Positions 35,410-43,945 of a stretch of DNA of 64,000 nucleotides are shown here, in pieces. The translations under genes and the position numbers were made by a program. Origin of the DNA: Pseudomonas putida (GTDB lineage: Bacteria > Pseudomonadota > Gammaproteobacteria > Pseudomonadales > Pseudomonadaceae); contig NZ_MNAH01000003.1 of assembly GCF_001976065.1 (NCBI RefSeq), forward strand, positions 1 through 64,000. The letters are read 5' to 3'. The first letter of the stretch is position 1; each line of letters starts with the position of its first letter. The notes under the pieces were generated by a model, which was not told the origin of the DNA, searched no databases, and saw only the letters and a list, made by a program, of their open reading frames with translations.

Positions 35410-36590
35410 CAAAGATTCCTGCTCAACACCAACAGGGCGATATCATCCGGCATCTCCCCTAGCGTGGCCAATCCAAAAACCTGCCGCAGGCCATCCAGGC
35501 TGCCGCCCGCCGCCTTGACCCGTTCGGGCAACGCAGCTTCTTTTTCTTTGAGTGTGGGTTCTGGCAAAAGATCCAGAATGCCATCAGACATCAGCGTCAG
35601 GCTGAACGTCGGCGGCAATTCCAGCACGTGATCTTCATAGGTGGCTTCATTGAAGAGGCCTACCGGCAGACCACGCCCTTCCAGGTAACGAACACTGTCG
35701 GGTGTGTACAACACTGGCAACGGCAGATGACCACCGATGCTATAGGTCAACAAACCTGTCTCCTCGTCGATGACTCCACCGACCATTGTGACGTGTTTAC
35801 CCAGCTTACAACTGATCAGGCCCCGGTTGATATGCCCAAGGACTTCTGACGGCTTGAATTCCGGCAAGGTGCCGTTGCGCTTGGACTCGAACAACAGGCG
35901 CGTGGTCATGAACTTCAACAGCACGGTGACGAAGGCTGAAGAGGCGCCATGACCGGAAACATCCGCCAGGTAGAACGCCACCCGACGCTCGTCGACCCGG
36001 AAATAGTCGACAAAATCACCCGACAGGTACAGCGACGGAATGATCTGGTGGGCAAACTTGAAGTCGTCGATAGCCCAGGGACTGACCGGCAGCATGTTCA
36101 TCTGCACCTGGCGACCGGCGTTCTGGTCTTCCTGGAGCAGGTTCAGGCTGGTGGCGAGCTCGCGGTTGGCCTTCTCCAGCTTCTCGCGGTAGCGCTGGTT
36201 TTCCATCAGCAGGCGCGCGCGATCCAGGGCCCGACGCACCGAGTGCTCGAGCACGGCCAGATCTTCGAGAGGCTTGATCAGGTAGTCCGCCGCACCCAGG
36301 CGCAAGGCCTCGACCGCGTCGTTCATGACGCCGGCACCCGACACCACGATCACCGGCGTTTGCGGCGACAGTTCGGTGACCTGGCGGATGAGTTCGAGCC
36401 CGCCCATCTGTGGCATGCGCAGATCGCAGATGACCAAGTCGGGCTTGTCTTGCTCGAATACCTGAAGACCCTGCTGGCCATTGCTGGCCTGCAAGACGCT
36501 GAAACCACTGTCTTCCAAATAGGCCGCGAGGCTCGCGCGCACTACTTCGTCATCATCGATTATCAGCAGCGTGGCACTGGTTTTTGGCAT
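35409..36590 (-). CDS. rssB: Response regulator with PP2C phosphatase domain, RssB
   Basis: A 393-residue two-domain protein. Residues 1-125 are a receiver with D56 as the phosphorylation site (LVICDLRMP) and the conserved lysine in YLIKPL. A coiled-coil linker (RARLLMENQRYREKLEKANRELATSL) leads to a PP2C/SpoIIE-like phosphatase domain (FKFAHQIIPSLYLSGDFVDYF, ADVSGHGASSAF, MSDGILDLLPEP). Aspartates of the metal site are present. RssB in enterobacteria is the adaptor that delivers RpoS to ClpXP; the pseudomonad form retains the phosphatase domain. Upstream to vacJ 329 bases have no gene. Confidence 0.88.
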   Translation of the reverse strand: MPKTSATLLIIDDDEVVRASLAAYLEDSGFSVLQASNGQQGLQVFEQDKPDLVICDLRMPQMGGLELIRQVTELSPQTPVIVVSGAGVMNDAVEALRLGAADYLIKPLEDLAVLEHSVRRALDRARLLMENQRYREKLEKANRELATSLNLLQEDQNAGRQVQMNMLPVSPWAIDDFKFAHQIIPSLYLSGDFVDYFRVDERRVAFYLADVSGHGASSAFVTVLLKFMTTRLLFESKRNGTLPEFKPSEVLGHINRGLISCKLGKHVTMVGGVIDEETGLLTYSIGGHLPLPVLYTPDSVRYLEGRGLPVGLFNEATYEDHVLELPPTFSLTLMSDGILDLLPEPTLKEKEAALPERVKAAGGSLDGLRQVFGLATLGEMPDDIALLVLSRNL

Positions 36591-36880
36591 GTGGGCAAAC
36601 GGCGCCAGAATTAGGTTGGCGTAGCGGCTCGGATTTTGGCCCGGCTCTGACTACTGGATTCGCTTTCTAGCCTCTCTGCTGCACTGTTTTCGAGCAATTG
36701 CCCGATCCACACGTACACCAGAGGTGCCCTTCTAAGGCGCAGACGGTACTCCCATCCGCGAGGCGTTTCAAGCTCACACCGATGGTCGCTTGACGCCGAC
36801 AGTTTTCAAATCACCGGGAGTTATAAGAACCTGCAAAACCGAAACCCAATGTTAGGTCGCGCACAGCGATAAAAACGAAC
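36591..36880. other. Intergenic region upstream of rssB, no gene seen
   Basis: 290 bases upstream of rssB, which should include its promoter. There is no long frame with a recognisable product and no clear sigma-70 or RpoN box that I would assign. Confidence 0.4.
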
Positions 36881-36902
36881 AAGGCGGCTCGATGGCCGCC
36901 TT
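36881..36902. terminator. Hairpin after mlaA
   Basis: AAGGCGGC and GCCGCCTT are inverted around six bases. On the minus strand it follows the mlaA stop by 18 bases and is followed by TGTTCGTTTTTA, a weak U-rich tail. Confidence 0.65.
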
Positions 36903-36919
36903 GTCTTTACCGCTCGAAA

Positions 36920-37609
36920 TCAGAAATCGTCTTCGACCTGGCCGTCTTTCACCTTGAATTCGCGGTTCTGCAGGTAGGCATTACGGATGAAGGTGTACTT
37001 GTCGCCGGTGATCAGCTTCTCGGAGGACAGCAGGCTCGCCCGGGTATCGACAATGTTCAGGCCGAAGATCGAGTTACGCACCGGCACATCGTTGATGTAG
37101 CGGTACGGGCCGGTGTAGCCGTCAACGTACTTCGAAGGCGCATCCCGCAGCGTGCTTGGGCCAAGCAGCGGCAGCATCACATAGGGACCGCTACCTACGC
37201 CCCAGTAACCCAGGGTCTGGCCGAAGTCTTCATCGTTGCGCTGCAGGCCCATCTTTGTACCCACGTCGAAGAAGCCCAGCAGGCCGAAGGTGGTGTTGAA
37301 GAGCAGGCGCGCGGTGTCGACACCCGCCGCATGGGGTTTGACCTGCAGGATGTTGTTGGCGAGGTTGGTCACATCGCCGACATTGCGAAACATGTTGTGG
37401 ATGCCATCTTCAAAAAACTGTGGCGTCACGAACTGATAGCCCTGGGCCAGGGGTTTCAAGGCATAGGTATCGACGAAATCGTTGAACTGGAAGATCGGAC
37501 GATTGATGCCTTCCCAAGGATCATCTTCCGAGGCGGCCTGGGCGGCAAACGGAACCAGCAGCGCACTGGCGCACACACAAAGCCGAGCGAGAGGATTGCT
37601 CCAGCGCAT
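36920..37609 (-). CDS. mlaA: MlaA/VacJ family outer-membrane phospholipid-transport protein
   Basis: A 229-residue protein with a signal peptide (MRWSNPLARLCVCASALLVPFAAQA). It is the outer-membrane component of the Mla system that removes surface phospholipids. Family blocks: DPWEGINRPIFQFNDFVDTYALKPLAQGYQ, NMFRNVGDVTNLANNILQ, FGLLGFFDVGTKMGL, FGQTLGYWGVGSGPYVMLPLLGPSTLRD. There is no canonical lipobox: the mature start AQAASEDDPW lacks the cysteine of E. coli MlaA, so anchoring may differ. It lies beside rssB as in P. aeruginosa. Confidence 0.9.
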   Translation of the reverse strand: MRWSNPLARLCVCASALLVPFAAQAASEDDPWEGINRPIFQFNDFVDTYALKPLAQGYQFVTPQFFEDGIHNMFRNVGDVTNLANNILQVKPHAAGVDTARLLFNTTFGLLGFFDVGTKMGLQRNDEDFGQTLGYWGVGSGPYVMLPLLGPSTLRDAPSKYVDGYTGPYRYINDVPVRNSIFGLNIVDTRASLLSSEKLITGDKYTFIRNAYLQNREFKVKDGQVEDDF

Positions 37610-37794
37610 AGAAAAACTCCTTGGACTGTACCGTCACCGGGCGCTTGGCCCGGCGCAAAGACCGCAGTATAAGACGGATCGGCCACTTTAGGCAGCATAG
37701 GGCCCGCTCCCCGTGCTGCGCGAGCGATTCACCCCAGTGTCACTCAACTGTCACCGTCGCCCCTTAGCCTTGAGGCTATTTCAGGGACGTTGAC

Positions 37795-38433
37795 ATGCCG
37801 CACGCCGAAATCACCCCGCAAACCGCGCCCAACCTGACTGCCGTGCTGTTCGGCCTGAGTGGTTGCCTGGTGGATTTCGGCGCCTGTACGCGCCTGCAGG
37901 GCGACCCTGGCGCCGCCCACGCCGAGGCCACCCCCGGCGCCCTGGACAGCCTGCACAGCTTGCAGCGCCAGCAGATCCCCTGCGCCTGGCTCGATGAGCT
38001 GCCTCCCTCGACCAGCCATGCCTTGGCGATCGGCCTGCCGCAATGGATCAAGCCTTCGCCGCCCCTGCAGCCGCTGCAACAGCTTGCAACAATCAAACCC
38101 TGGCCGGCACCGGATGCCTGCTGGCAAGCCTTGATGGCCCTGGACATCGAACGCCTGGATGGCTGCGTACTGGTCAGCGGCGAGCCGCGACTGCTGCAAT
38201 CGGGCCTCAATGCCGGGTTGTGGACCATCGGCCTGGCCTCCTGCGGCTCCCTCTGCGGGCTGTCCCCAGCGCAATGGCAGGCATTGTCCGCGCAGGAGCG
38301 CGACATCAAGCGTAGCAAGGCCACGGTGCAGCTGTTCAGCCTGGGCGTGCATTCGGTGATCGATCACCTCGGTGAGCTCGACACCTGCCTGGCAGACATC
38401 AGCTTGCGTCGGCTGAAGGGCGAAAAGCCCTGA
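37795..38433 (+). CDS. HAD-superfamily protein lacking the nucleophilic aspartate
   Basis: A 212-residue protein of the haloacid-dehalogenase superfamily with a phosphonatase-like outline. The usual motif I, DxDGTL, reads FGLSGCLVDFG, so the nucleophile aspartate is replaced by glycine. The cap region is short and proline-rich (PSPPLQPLQQL). The motif-II-like segment VLVSGEP and motif-III-like WTIGLA are recognisable. An enzyme activity is therefore doubtful; a regulatory or binding role is more likely. P. aeruginosa has a related PhnX-like protein (PA2803) at the same place. It is followed by the DUF4404 gene. Confidence 0.75.
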   Translation: MPHAEITPQTAPNLTAVLFGLSGCLVDFGACTRLQGDPGAAHAEATPGALDSLHSLQRQQIPCAWLDELPPSTSHALAIGLPQWIKPSPPLQPLQQLATIKPWPAPDACWQALMALDIERLDGCVLVSGEPRLLQSGLNAGLWTIGLASCGSLCGLSPAQWQALSAQERDIKRSKATVQLFSLGVHSVIDHLGELDTCLADISLRRLKGEKP

Positions 38434-38542
38434 CAGAGATCATGCAGTGTTCGCGCGAGTGGATTAATCTTAAGGTAAGCCATAGACCTTTGGCGCGCCG
38501 TCGCGGTCTATGCCAGTGCCTATCGATAAAAGGAAGAACGCC

Positions 38543-38806
38543 ATGTCTGCCCGCGAACTGCAAGACCAGCTCAATGCCCTGCGCGAGCAATTGGACAAGA
38601 ATCCTCCGCTGACCGACGTCGAGCGTGAGGACCTGCACAACCTGATGCAACAGATCGAATTTGAGCTGGAACTGGAAACCAAGACCCAGGACGTCAACCT
38701 CGTCGATAACGTCAACCTGGCCGTCGAACGCTTCGAACTCGAACATCCGACCCTCTCCGACGCCCTGCGCCGGATTGGCACGGCCCTGTACAGCATGGGG
38801 ATCTGA
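38543..38806 (+). CDS. DUF4404 family protein
   Basis: An 87-residue protein of the DUF4404 family, rich in charged residues and almost wholly alpha-helical (MSARELQDQLNALREQLDKNPP, then NLMQQIEFELELETK). It has the coiled-coil pattern of small dimerising proteins. AGGAAGAACGCC before the ATG at 38543 gives a good ribosome site. Function unknown. A strong terminator follows. Confidence 0.88.
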   Translation: MSARELQDQLNALREQLDKNPPLTDVEREDLHNLMQQIEFELELETKTQDVNLVDNVNLAVERFELEHPTLSDALRRIGTALYSMGI

Positions 38807-38820
38807 TTGCCCCGCCATAC

Positions 38821-38853
38821 AAAAAAGCCCTGCCAGCACTGGCAGGGCTTTTT
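38821..38853. terminator. Bidirectional intrinsic terminator
   Basis: AAAAAGCCCTGCCAG and CTGGCAGGGCTTTTT pair around two bases. It ends the DUF4404 transcript and may also stop queF from the other side. Confidence 0.92.
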
Positions 38854-38881
38854 CATTTCTACACGTTGAAACACCGTCCAC

Positions 38882-38909
38882 TGTGGGAGCGAGCCTGCTC
38901 GCTCCCACA
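38882..38909. repeat. Palindromic REP
   Basis: TGTGGGAGCGAG and CTCGCTCCCACA pair perfectly around CCTG, a compact REP palindrome between the terminator and the end of queF. Confidence 0.8.
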
Positions 38910-38933
38910 TTGGATATCGCACATTCTGGATTT

Positions 38934-39764
38934 TTATTGACGAACCAGGCGGTGGTTCGGCAACTGCACTTCTTCAGTACTGCGATACGGGTTGATATCC
39001 AACCCGCCCCGCCGCACATACCGTGCATACACCGTCAGTTTTTCCGGCTTCAGCAACCGCTGCAAATCAAGGAAAATCCGCTCCACGCACTGCTCATGGA
39101 AGTCCGAGTGCTGGCGGAAGCTGACGATGTATTCGAGCAGGCTCGCGTGATCCAGCGCCGCGCCACGGTACTCCACCGCCACACTGCCCCAGTCCGGCTG
39201 GCTGGTGACCGGGCAATTGGACTTGAGCAAATGGCTGTGCACGCTCTCCTCGACAATGCGCGAGTCATCGCAACGCAGCAGTTCCGGACGCGGGTGCTCG
39301 TAGTTGCTGACGCTGATGTCCAGGTCGTCAATGCACACACCCGGCAACGCCACTACACCTTCGGCCTCGACCTCTTTCAGGCTGCGGATGCGCACGCCCA
39401 CGGTCTTGCCGGCGGCGGCCGACAGGTCTTTGGCCAGGGTGGCTTCAAGGCTGGCGGTGTCGGCAAACGGCGTCTGGTTCAAGGAGTTGAGGTAGAGCTT
39501 GAACGACTTGGATTCGATGATGTTCGGCGAATCCGCCGGAATGCTGAACTCGCCGATCGCCACCACCGGCTTGCCCGACGGCAACAACCACGACAGTTCG
39601 AAGCAGTTCCAGAAATCCACGCCTTTATACGGCAGGGTTTGCGCCGTCAGGCCCAGCTCGGCCCATTTCGCGGTGCGCGGGATCGGGAATAGCAGGGACG
39701 GTGTGTAAGTGGCGATGTATTCGCTGGATTTGCCCAGCGGCGAGTGTTCGGCTGCGGGATGCAT
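38934..39764 (-). CDS. queF: 7-cyano-7-deazaguanine reductase, long form
   Basis: A 276-residue NADPH-dependent nitrile reductase that makes preQ1 from preQ0 in queuosine tRNA modification. It is the bimodular form: the N-terminal half has the family motif [11 protein letters not shown], and the C-terminal half carries the catalytic cysteine in [12 protein letters not shown] and the downstream aspartate. The E. coli homologue has 282 residues. No preQ1 riboswitch was recognised upstream. It is divergent from nothing: the cupredoxin gene 61 bases away is on the same strand and may be cotranscribed. Confidence 0.95.
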   Translation of the reverse strand: MHPAAEHSPLGKSSEYIATYTPSLLFPIPRTAKWAELGLTAQTLPYKGVDFWNCFELSWLLPSGKPVVAIGEFSIPADSPNIIESKSFKLYLNSLNQTPFADTASLEATLAKDLSAAAGKTVGVRIRSLKEVEAEGVVALPGVCIDDLDISVSNYEHPRPELLRCDDSRIVEESVHSHLLKSNCPVTSQPDWGSVAVEYRGAALDHASLLEYIVSFRQHSDFHEQCVERIFLDLQRLLKPEKLTVYARYVRRGGLDINPYRSTEEVQLPNHRLVRQ

Positions 39765-39825
39765 GGCGGAAACCTGACTGAAGAATCAGCGGATTCTACC
39801 AGCCTTTGCCGCAGCCTTTGAGTGC

Positions 39826-40347
39826 TTACTGACTGACAGTCAACTTGCCCACCATGCCAGCCTGGTAATGACCAGGAATGTTGCAGGCAAATTCAAGGCG
39901 GGTGGCCTCGCTGAAAGTCCAGGTCAGCTCGGCGGTCTTGCCCGGCGCCACCAGCACGCTGTTGGGGTCGTCGTGTTGCATGGCATGCCCCATTCCGGCC
40001 ATGGCGCTGTGGTCCATTGCCTGCATGCCGGTAGGCGTGAGCATGCCGTGTTCCTGCATCTGCAGCATTTCCTGCTGGTGCCGGGCATGCATCGCCGCAT
40101 CGCCGAGGTTGAATTCGTGCAGCAACTGGCCTTTATTGACCAGCACGAAGCGCACCGTTTCCCCGGCCTTGATCTCGATCGACTTGGGAGTGAACGTCAT
40201 GTCAGCCATGTCCACCTCGATGCTGCGGGTCGCCTTGGCAGCCGGTGCCGGCTGACCGAAATCCCAGGTTTGCGCAGGGGACGCCGACACCGGCGAACTC
40301 AGCGCCAACAGACAGCTGGCCAACAACAGGGATTTGCGCAAAAACAT
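39826..40347 (-). CDS. Exported cupredoxin-family copper protein
   Basis: A 173-residue protein with a signal peptide (MFLRKSLLLASCLLALSSPVSA) and a plastocyanin-like fold. Copper ligands are apparent: LLHEFNLGD near residue 75 (histidine), and FACNIPGHYQAGM (Cys, His, Met) at the C-terminus. A Met/His-rich insert (MHARHQQEMLQMQEHGM... then MDHSAMAGMGHAMQHDD) can bind more copper. It is divergent from copRS with a shared 156-base promoter region and is probably induced by copper through CopR. In P. aeruginosa a similar cupredoxin is encoded at PA2807. Confidence 0.9.
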   Translation of the reverse strand: MFLRKSLLLASCLLALSSPVSASPAQTWDFGQPAPAAKATRSIEVDMADMTFTPKSIEIKAGETVRFVLVNKGQLLHEFNLGDAAMHARHQQEMLQMQEHGMLTPTGMQAMDHSAMAGMGHAMQHDDPNSVLVAPGKTAELTWTFSEATRLEFACNIPGHYQAGMVGKLTVSQ

Positions 40348-40425
40348 CGACGTACTCCAACAAGATTAAGGTTCAGCCTGTGGAAAACTCTAAACTGCTA
40401 CCGCTGCCCGTTACCTGACAACCAG

Positions 40426-40441
40426 ATTACAACTTTGTCAG
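40426..40441. promoter_or_regulatory. Probable CopR/CusR operator (cop box)
   Basis: ATTACAACTTTGTCAG resembles the CusR-type operator TGACAA-NN-TTGTCA; the right half TTGTCA is exact and the left TTACAA differs at one base. A nearby CTGACAA (40415-40421) adds a half-site. It lies between divergent cupredoxin and copR genes. Confidence 0.6.
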
Positions 40442-40503
40442 CAAGGCCCGTAGCCTTGTCGCCCACGGTATAACGCTGTCGTTCCCTTTAGCCCGAGTCG
40501 CCC

Positions 40504-41184
40504 ATGAAACTGCTGATCGTCGAAGACCAACCGAAAACCGGCCAATACCTGCGCCAGGGCCTGACCGAGGCGGGATTCACCACGGAACTGGTGGCCGACG
40601 GCAGCACCGGCCAGCAACTGGCGCTGAGTGGCGGCTATGCCCTGTTGATTCTCGACGTGATGCTGCCCGGGCGCGATGGCTGGCAGATCCTGCAAGCGGT
40701 GCGCAATGCCGGCCTCGACACGCCGGTACTGTTCCTGACTGCCCGGGACGCCGTGGAAGACCGGGTACACGGCCTGGAACTCGGCGCCGACGATTACCTG
40801 GTCAAGCCGTTCGCCTTCTCCGAGCTACTCGCCCGGGTCCGCAGCCTGTTGCGCCGTGGCAGTACCCCGCCCCAGGAAACCAGCCTGCAACTGGCCGACC
40901 TGCGCCTGGACCTGATCCGCCGCCGGGTCGAGCGCAGCGGCCAGCGCATCGACCTGACGGCCAAGGAGTTCGCCCTGCTGGAAATGCTCCTGCGCCGCCA
41001 CGGCGAAGTCCTGCCCAAATCACTGATCGCGTCCCAGGTCTGGGACATGAATTTCGACAGCGAAACCAACGTCATCGAAGTCGCGATCCGCCGCTTGCGC
41101 CTGAAGATCGACGACGAGTTCCCGAACAAACTGATCCACACCGTGCGCGGCATGGGCTACGTACTTGAAGAGCGCCAGCCCTGA
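40504..41184 (+). CDS. copR: Heavy-metal response regulator CopR
   Basis: A 226-residue OmpR/PhoB-type regulator. The receiver has D51 ([14 protein letters not shown]) and lysine in DYLVKPF; a winged-helix DNA-binding domain follows ([49 protein letters not shown]). It belongs to the heavy-metal (CusR/CopR) group. The copS ATG overlaps its stop as TGATG. It probably binds the cop box upstream, controlling both itself and the divergent cupredoxin gene. Confidence 0.95.
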   Translation: MKLLIVEDQPKTGQYLRQGLTEAGFTTELVADGSTGQQLALSGGYALLILDVMLPGRDGWQILQAVRNAGLDTPVLFLTARDAVEDRVHGLELGADDYLVKPFAFSELLARVRSLLRRGSTPPQETSLQLADLRLDLIRRRVERSGQRIDLTAKEFALLEMLLRRHGEVLPKSLIASQVWDMNFDSETNVIEVAIRRLRLKIDDEFPNKLIHTVRGMGYVLEERQP

Positions 41185-42533
41185 TGCGCCGGCTGTCCTT
41201 GAGCGCTCGCCTGGCCCTGCTGTTCGCCGCTTGCACCGCCGTGGTCTCGATGTTCGCCGGCGTGCTGTTCAGCCGCGCCAGCGAGGCGCACTTCATCGAG
41301 CTCGATCAACAGTTGCTGGACGCCAGGCTGATCGGGCTGCGACGGGCGTTGCCGGACATTCAGTCAAGCGACCGTGAAACCCGGCTGGCCGACGAATTGA
41401 GCCAACAGTCCGATCTGTCTCTGCGCATCAGTGGCAGCGACGGTCGCCGCTGGTATGACAGCTCCCCGCGCCTGCCGCAGACATTGCCGCGCCAGCCCGG
41501 CTTGTCCACGGTGAGTCACGACGGCACCGATTACCGCGTGCTGAACGCGCCGCTGTTCCTCGACAAGCCCGATTCGCCGCAACTGACCCTGCTGCTGGAC
41601 ATCACCCATCACCAGCATTTTCTGCAGCGCATGCAACACCTGATCTGGCTGACGGTCAGCCTGTCCGCCCTGGCGACTGCCCTGCTCGGTGCTTGGGCGG
41701 CCCGCAGCGGCCTGCGACCATTGCGCCGCATGAGCGCGGTCGCGCGCGGGGTCTCGGCGCAATCGCTGAACGCACGCCTGCCGGAAGAAAACATGCCGCC
41801 GGAACTTGCCGAAATGGCCCACCACTTCAACGCCATGCTCGGGCGCCTCGACGACTCTTTCCAGCGGCTCTCGGCCTTCTCCGCCGACATCGCCCATGAG
41901 CTACGCACGCCGCTGTCGAACCTGCTGACCCACACCCAGGTCACCCTCACTCGAGAACGGCCCCTTGAGGATTACCGCGAGGCGCTGCACAGCAACCTCG
42001 AAGAGCTGCAATGGATGGCGCAACTGGTCAACGACATGCTGTACCTGGCCAAAGCCGACCACGGCCTGCTGATGCCCAAGCGCGAACCGCTGGCACTGGC
42101 GGAGGAAGTGGATGTGTTGCTGGAGTTTTTTGCGCCGCTGGCCGAGGACGCGCGGGTGACGCTCAAGCGCGACGGGCACGCTCGCCTGCAAGGCGACCGC
42201 AGCATGCTGCGTCGGGCGCTGTCTAATTTGCTGGACAATGCGTTGCGGTTTACCCCGGCCGGGGGGGAGGTGCGGGTGCGGATTATCGATCGGGTCGATG
42301 GCTTGAGGCTGACAGTGGAAAATAGCGGTGACGGGATTTCAGCGGATTTGCTGCCGCGGCTGTTTGACCGTTTTTACCGGGCCGATCCGGCGCGCCATGA
42401 GGGCAGCAGTGAGCATGCGGGGTTGGGATTGGCGATTACCCAGTCGATTGTCCGTGCCCATGGCGGGCAGATTCGGTGTGAGTCGGCTGATGGGTGGACG
42501 CGGTTTGTGATTGAGCTGCCCAAGGGAGATTGA
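41184..42533 (+). CDS. copS: Heavy-metal sensor histidine kinase CopS
   Basis: A 449-residue inner-membrane sensor kinase of the CusS/CopS group. A transmembrane helix (about 9-30), a periplasmic copper-sensing loop, a second helix (WLTVSLSALATALLGAWAARSG), then HAMP, the phosphorylated histidine H238 in DIAHELRTPLSNLL and an ATPase domain with N box (SNLLDNALRFTP) and GLGLAITQSIV. It is coupled to copR by the TGATG overlap. After residue about 350 the codon choice becomes less GC-rich than in the N-terminal part, a minor oddity. Confidence 0.94.
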   Translation: MRRLSLSARLALLFAACTAVVSMFAGVLFSRASEAHFIELDQQLLDARLIGLRRALPDIQSSDRETRLADELSQQSDLSLRISGSDGRRWYDSSPRLPQTLPRQPGLSTVSHDGTDYRVLNAPLFLDKPDSPQLTLLLDITHHQHFLQRMQHLIWLTVSLSALATALLGAWAARSGLRPLRRMSAVARGVSAQSLNARLPEENMPPELAEMAHHFNAMLGRLDDSFQRLSAFSADIAHELRTPLSNLLTHTQVTLTRERPLEDYREALHSNLEELQWMAQLVNDMLYLAKADHGLLMPKREPLALAEEVDVLLEFFAPLAEDARVTLKRDGHARLQGDRSMLRRALSNLLDNALRFTPAGGEVRVRIIDRVDGLRLTVENSGDGISADLLPRLFDRFYRADPARHEGSSEHAGLGLAITQSIVRAHGGQIRCESADGWTRFVIELPKGD

Positions 42534-42551
42534 GGCCGGCAGGTCCGGCCC

Positions 42552-42628
42552 CTTCGCGAGCAGGCTCGCTCCCACATTGGATTTGTGAGCACAGCAGATC
42601 CAATGTGGGAGCGGGCTTGCTCGCGAAA
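42552..42628. repeat. REPIN (inverted REP pair)
   Basis: CTTCGCGAGCAGGCTCGCTC at the left and the inverted GAGCGGGCTTGCTCGCGAAAG on the right, with the inner arms CCCACATTGGAT/ATCCAATGTGGG. It lies between convergent copS and lolE. Confidence 0.9.
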
Positions 42629-42634
42629 GCGGTG

Positions 42635-43879
42635 TTACGAATACCGCAACGCGTGAGCCGGCTCGATCTTCGCCGCGCGCCATGCCGGATAAACCGTGGC
42701 CAGGAAGCTCATGACAAACCCTGCCGTGCAGATCAGCGCGACGTCTGCGCCCTGCAATTCAGACGGCAGGTTGCTGACGAAATACACATCGGAACTGAAG
42801 ATGTGCTGCCCGCTGACCCGCTCTACCCAACCCACCATCGCGCTGACGTTCAACGCCGCAATCACCCCCAGCACGCCACCGATCAAGGTGCCGACGATCC
42901 CGATCACGGTGCCCTGCACGATGAAGATCGCCATGATCTGCCGAGGCGTGGCGCCGATGGTGCGCAAAATCGCGATGTCCGCGCCCTTGTCGTTCACGAC
43001 CATGATCAGGGTCGCGATGATATTGAACGCCGCCACCGCGACAATCATCAGCAACAACAGGCCGATCATGGTTTTTTCCATCTTCATCGCACTGAACAGG
43101 CTGCCCTGGGTGTGGGTCCAGTCGTCAGCCTTGTAGGCACCGCCCAAGCCACTGGCGATGTTGCTCGACACTTGCGGCGCGGCGTACAGGTCCTTCACCG
43201 CCAGGCGCACGCTTTGCACCTGGTTCGGCGCCCAATGCTGCATCGCCGCGGCATCGGCCATGTGGATCAGCGCCATCGAACCGTCCAGCTCGGCACCGAC
43301 CTTGAACACCCCGACCACGTTCAGCCGCTGCATGCGCGGGGTGATGCCCCCCGGCGCATTGCTGACTTCCGGCACGATCAGGGTGATCTTGTCACCGACA
43401 TTCAGGCGAAACCGCCGCGCCGTGATCTCGCCGATCACCACGCCAAACTCACCCGGTTTCAAGGCATCCAGGCGCCCCTGGACGATATGCTGGGCAACGA
43501 TCGACACCTTCCCTTCCAGCGCCGGATCGACGCCGCTGACCTGGATCGGCTGCATCGTGCCCTTGTAGGACAGCATGCCTTCCATCTCGGTGAACGGCAC
43601 GGCGGCCGTCACTTGCGGGTTTTTCATCGCGGCGGCCGCCACGGGCTGCCAGTCATCGATGGGATTGACCCCGACGATGGTCGCGTGCGGGACCATGCCG
43701 AGGATGCGTGAGCTCATTTCGCGCTGGAAGCCGTTCATCACCGACAGCACCACGATCATCGCCAGCACGCCCAGGGCGAGGCCGATCATCGAGGTCATCG
43801 AGATGAAGGAAACGAAGCGATTGCGGCGCTTGGCGCGGGTATAGCGCGTGCCGATAAAGATCGATAACGGTCTGAACAT
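42635..43879 (-). CDS. lolE: Lipoprotein-releasing ABC permease LolE
   Basis: A 414-residue LolC/LolE-family permease with four transmembrane helices: one near 25-50 ([22 protein letters not shown]) and three at the C-terminus (from about 270: [25 protein letters not shown]). A large periplasmic domain lies between. With LolD and LolC it releases lipoproteins from the inner membrane to LolA. It starts [20 protein letters not shown] at 43879. It is paralogous to LolC upstream. A hairpin with a U-rich tail separates it from lolD. Confidence 0.92.
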   Translation of the reverse strand: MFRPLSIFIGTRYTRAKRRNRFVSFISMTSMIGLALGVLAMIVVLSVMNGFQREMSSRILGMVPHATIVGVNPIDDWQPVAAAAMKNPQVTAAVPFTEMEGMLSYKGTMQPIQVSGVDPALEGKVSIVAQHIVQGRLDALKPGEFGVVIGEITARRFRLNVGDKITLIVPEVSNAPGGITPRMQRLNVVGVFKVGAELDGSMALIHMADAAAMQHWAPNQVQSVRLAVKDLYAAPQVSSNIASGLGGAYKADDWTHTQGSLFSAMKMEKTMIGLLLLMIVAVAAFNIIATLIMVVNDKGADIAILRTIGATPRQIMAIFIVQGTVIGIVGTLIGGVLGVIAALNVSAMVGWVERVSGQHIFSSDVYFVSNLPSELQGADVALICTAGFVMSFLATVYPAWRAAKIEPAHALRYS

Positions 43880-43908
43880 TCGCTGGGGCACCGTATGAAA
43901 ATAAAAGA

Positions 43909-43935
43909 CCCGACGGGCTTTTCAGCGCCGTCGGG
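43909..43935 (-). terminator. Hairpin with T-run between lolD and lolE
   Basis: On the minus strand CCCGACGG pairs with CCGTCGGG around 11 bases and is followed by TCTTTTATTTT. It has the form of an intrinsic terminator or attenuator inside the lol operon and may reduce lolE expression. Confidence 0.6.
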
Positions 43936-43945
43936 TGGCAAGCGG

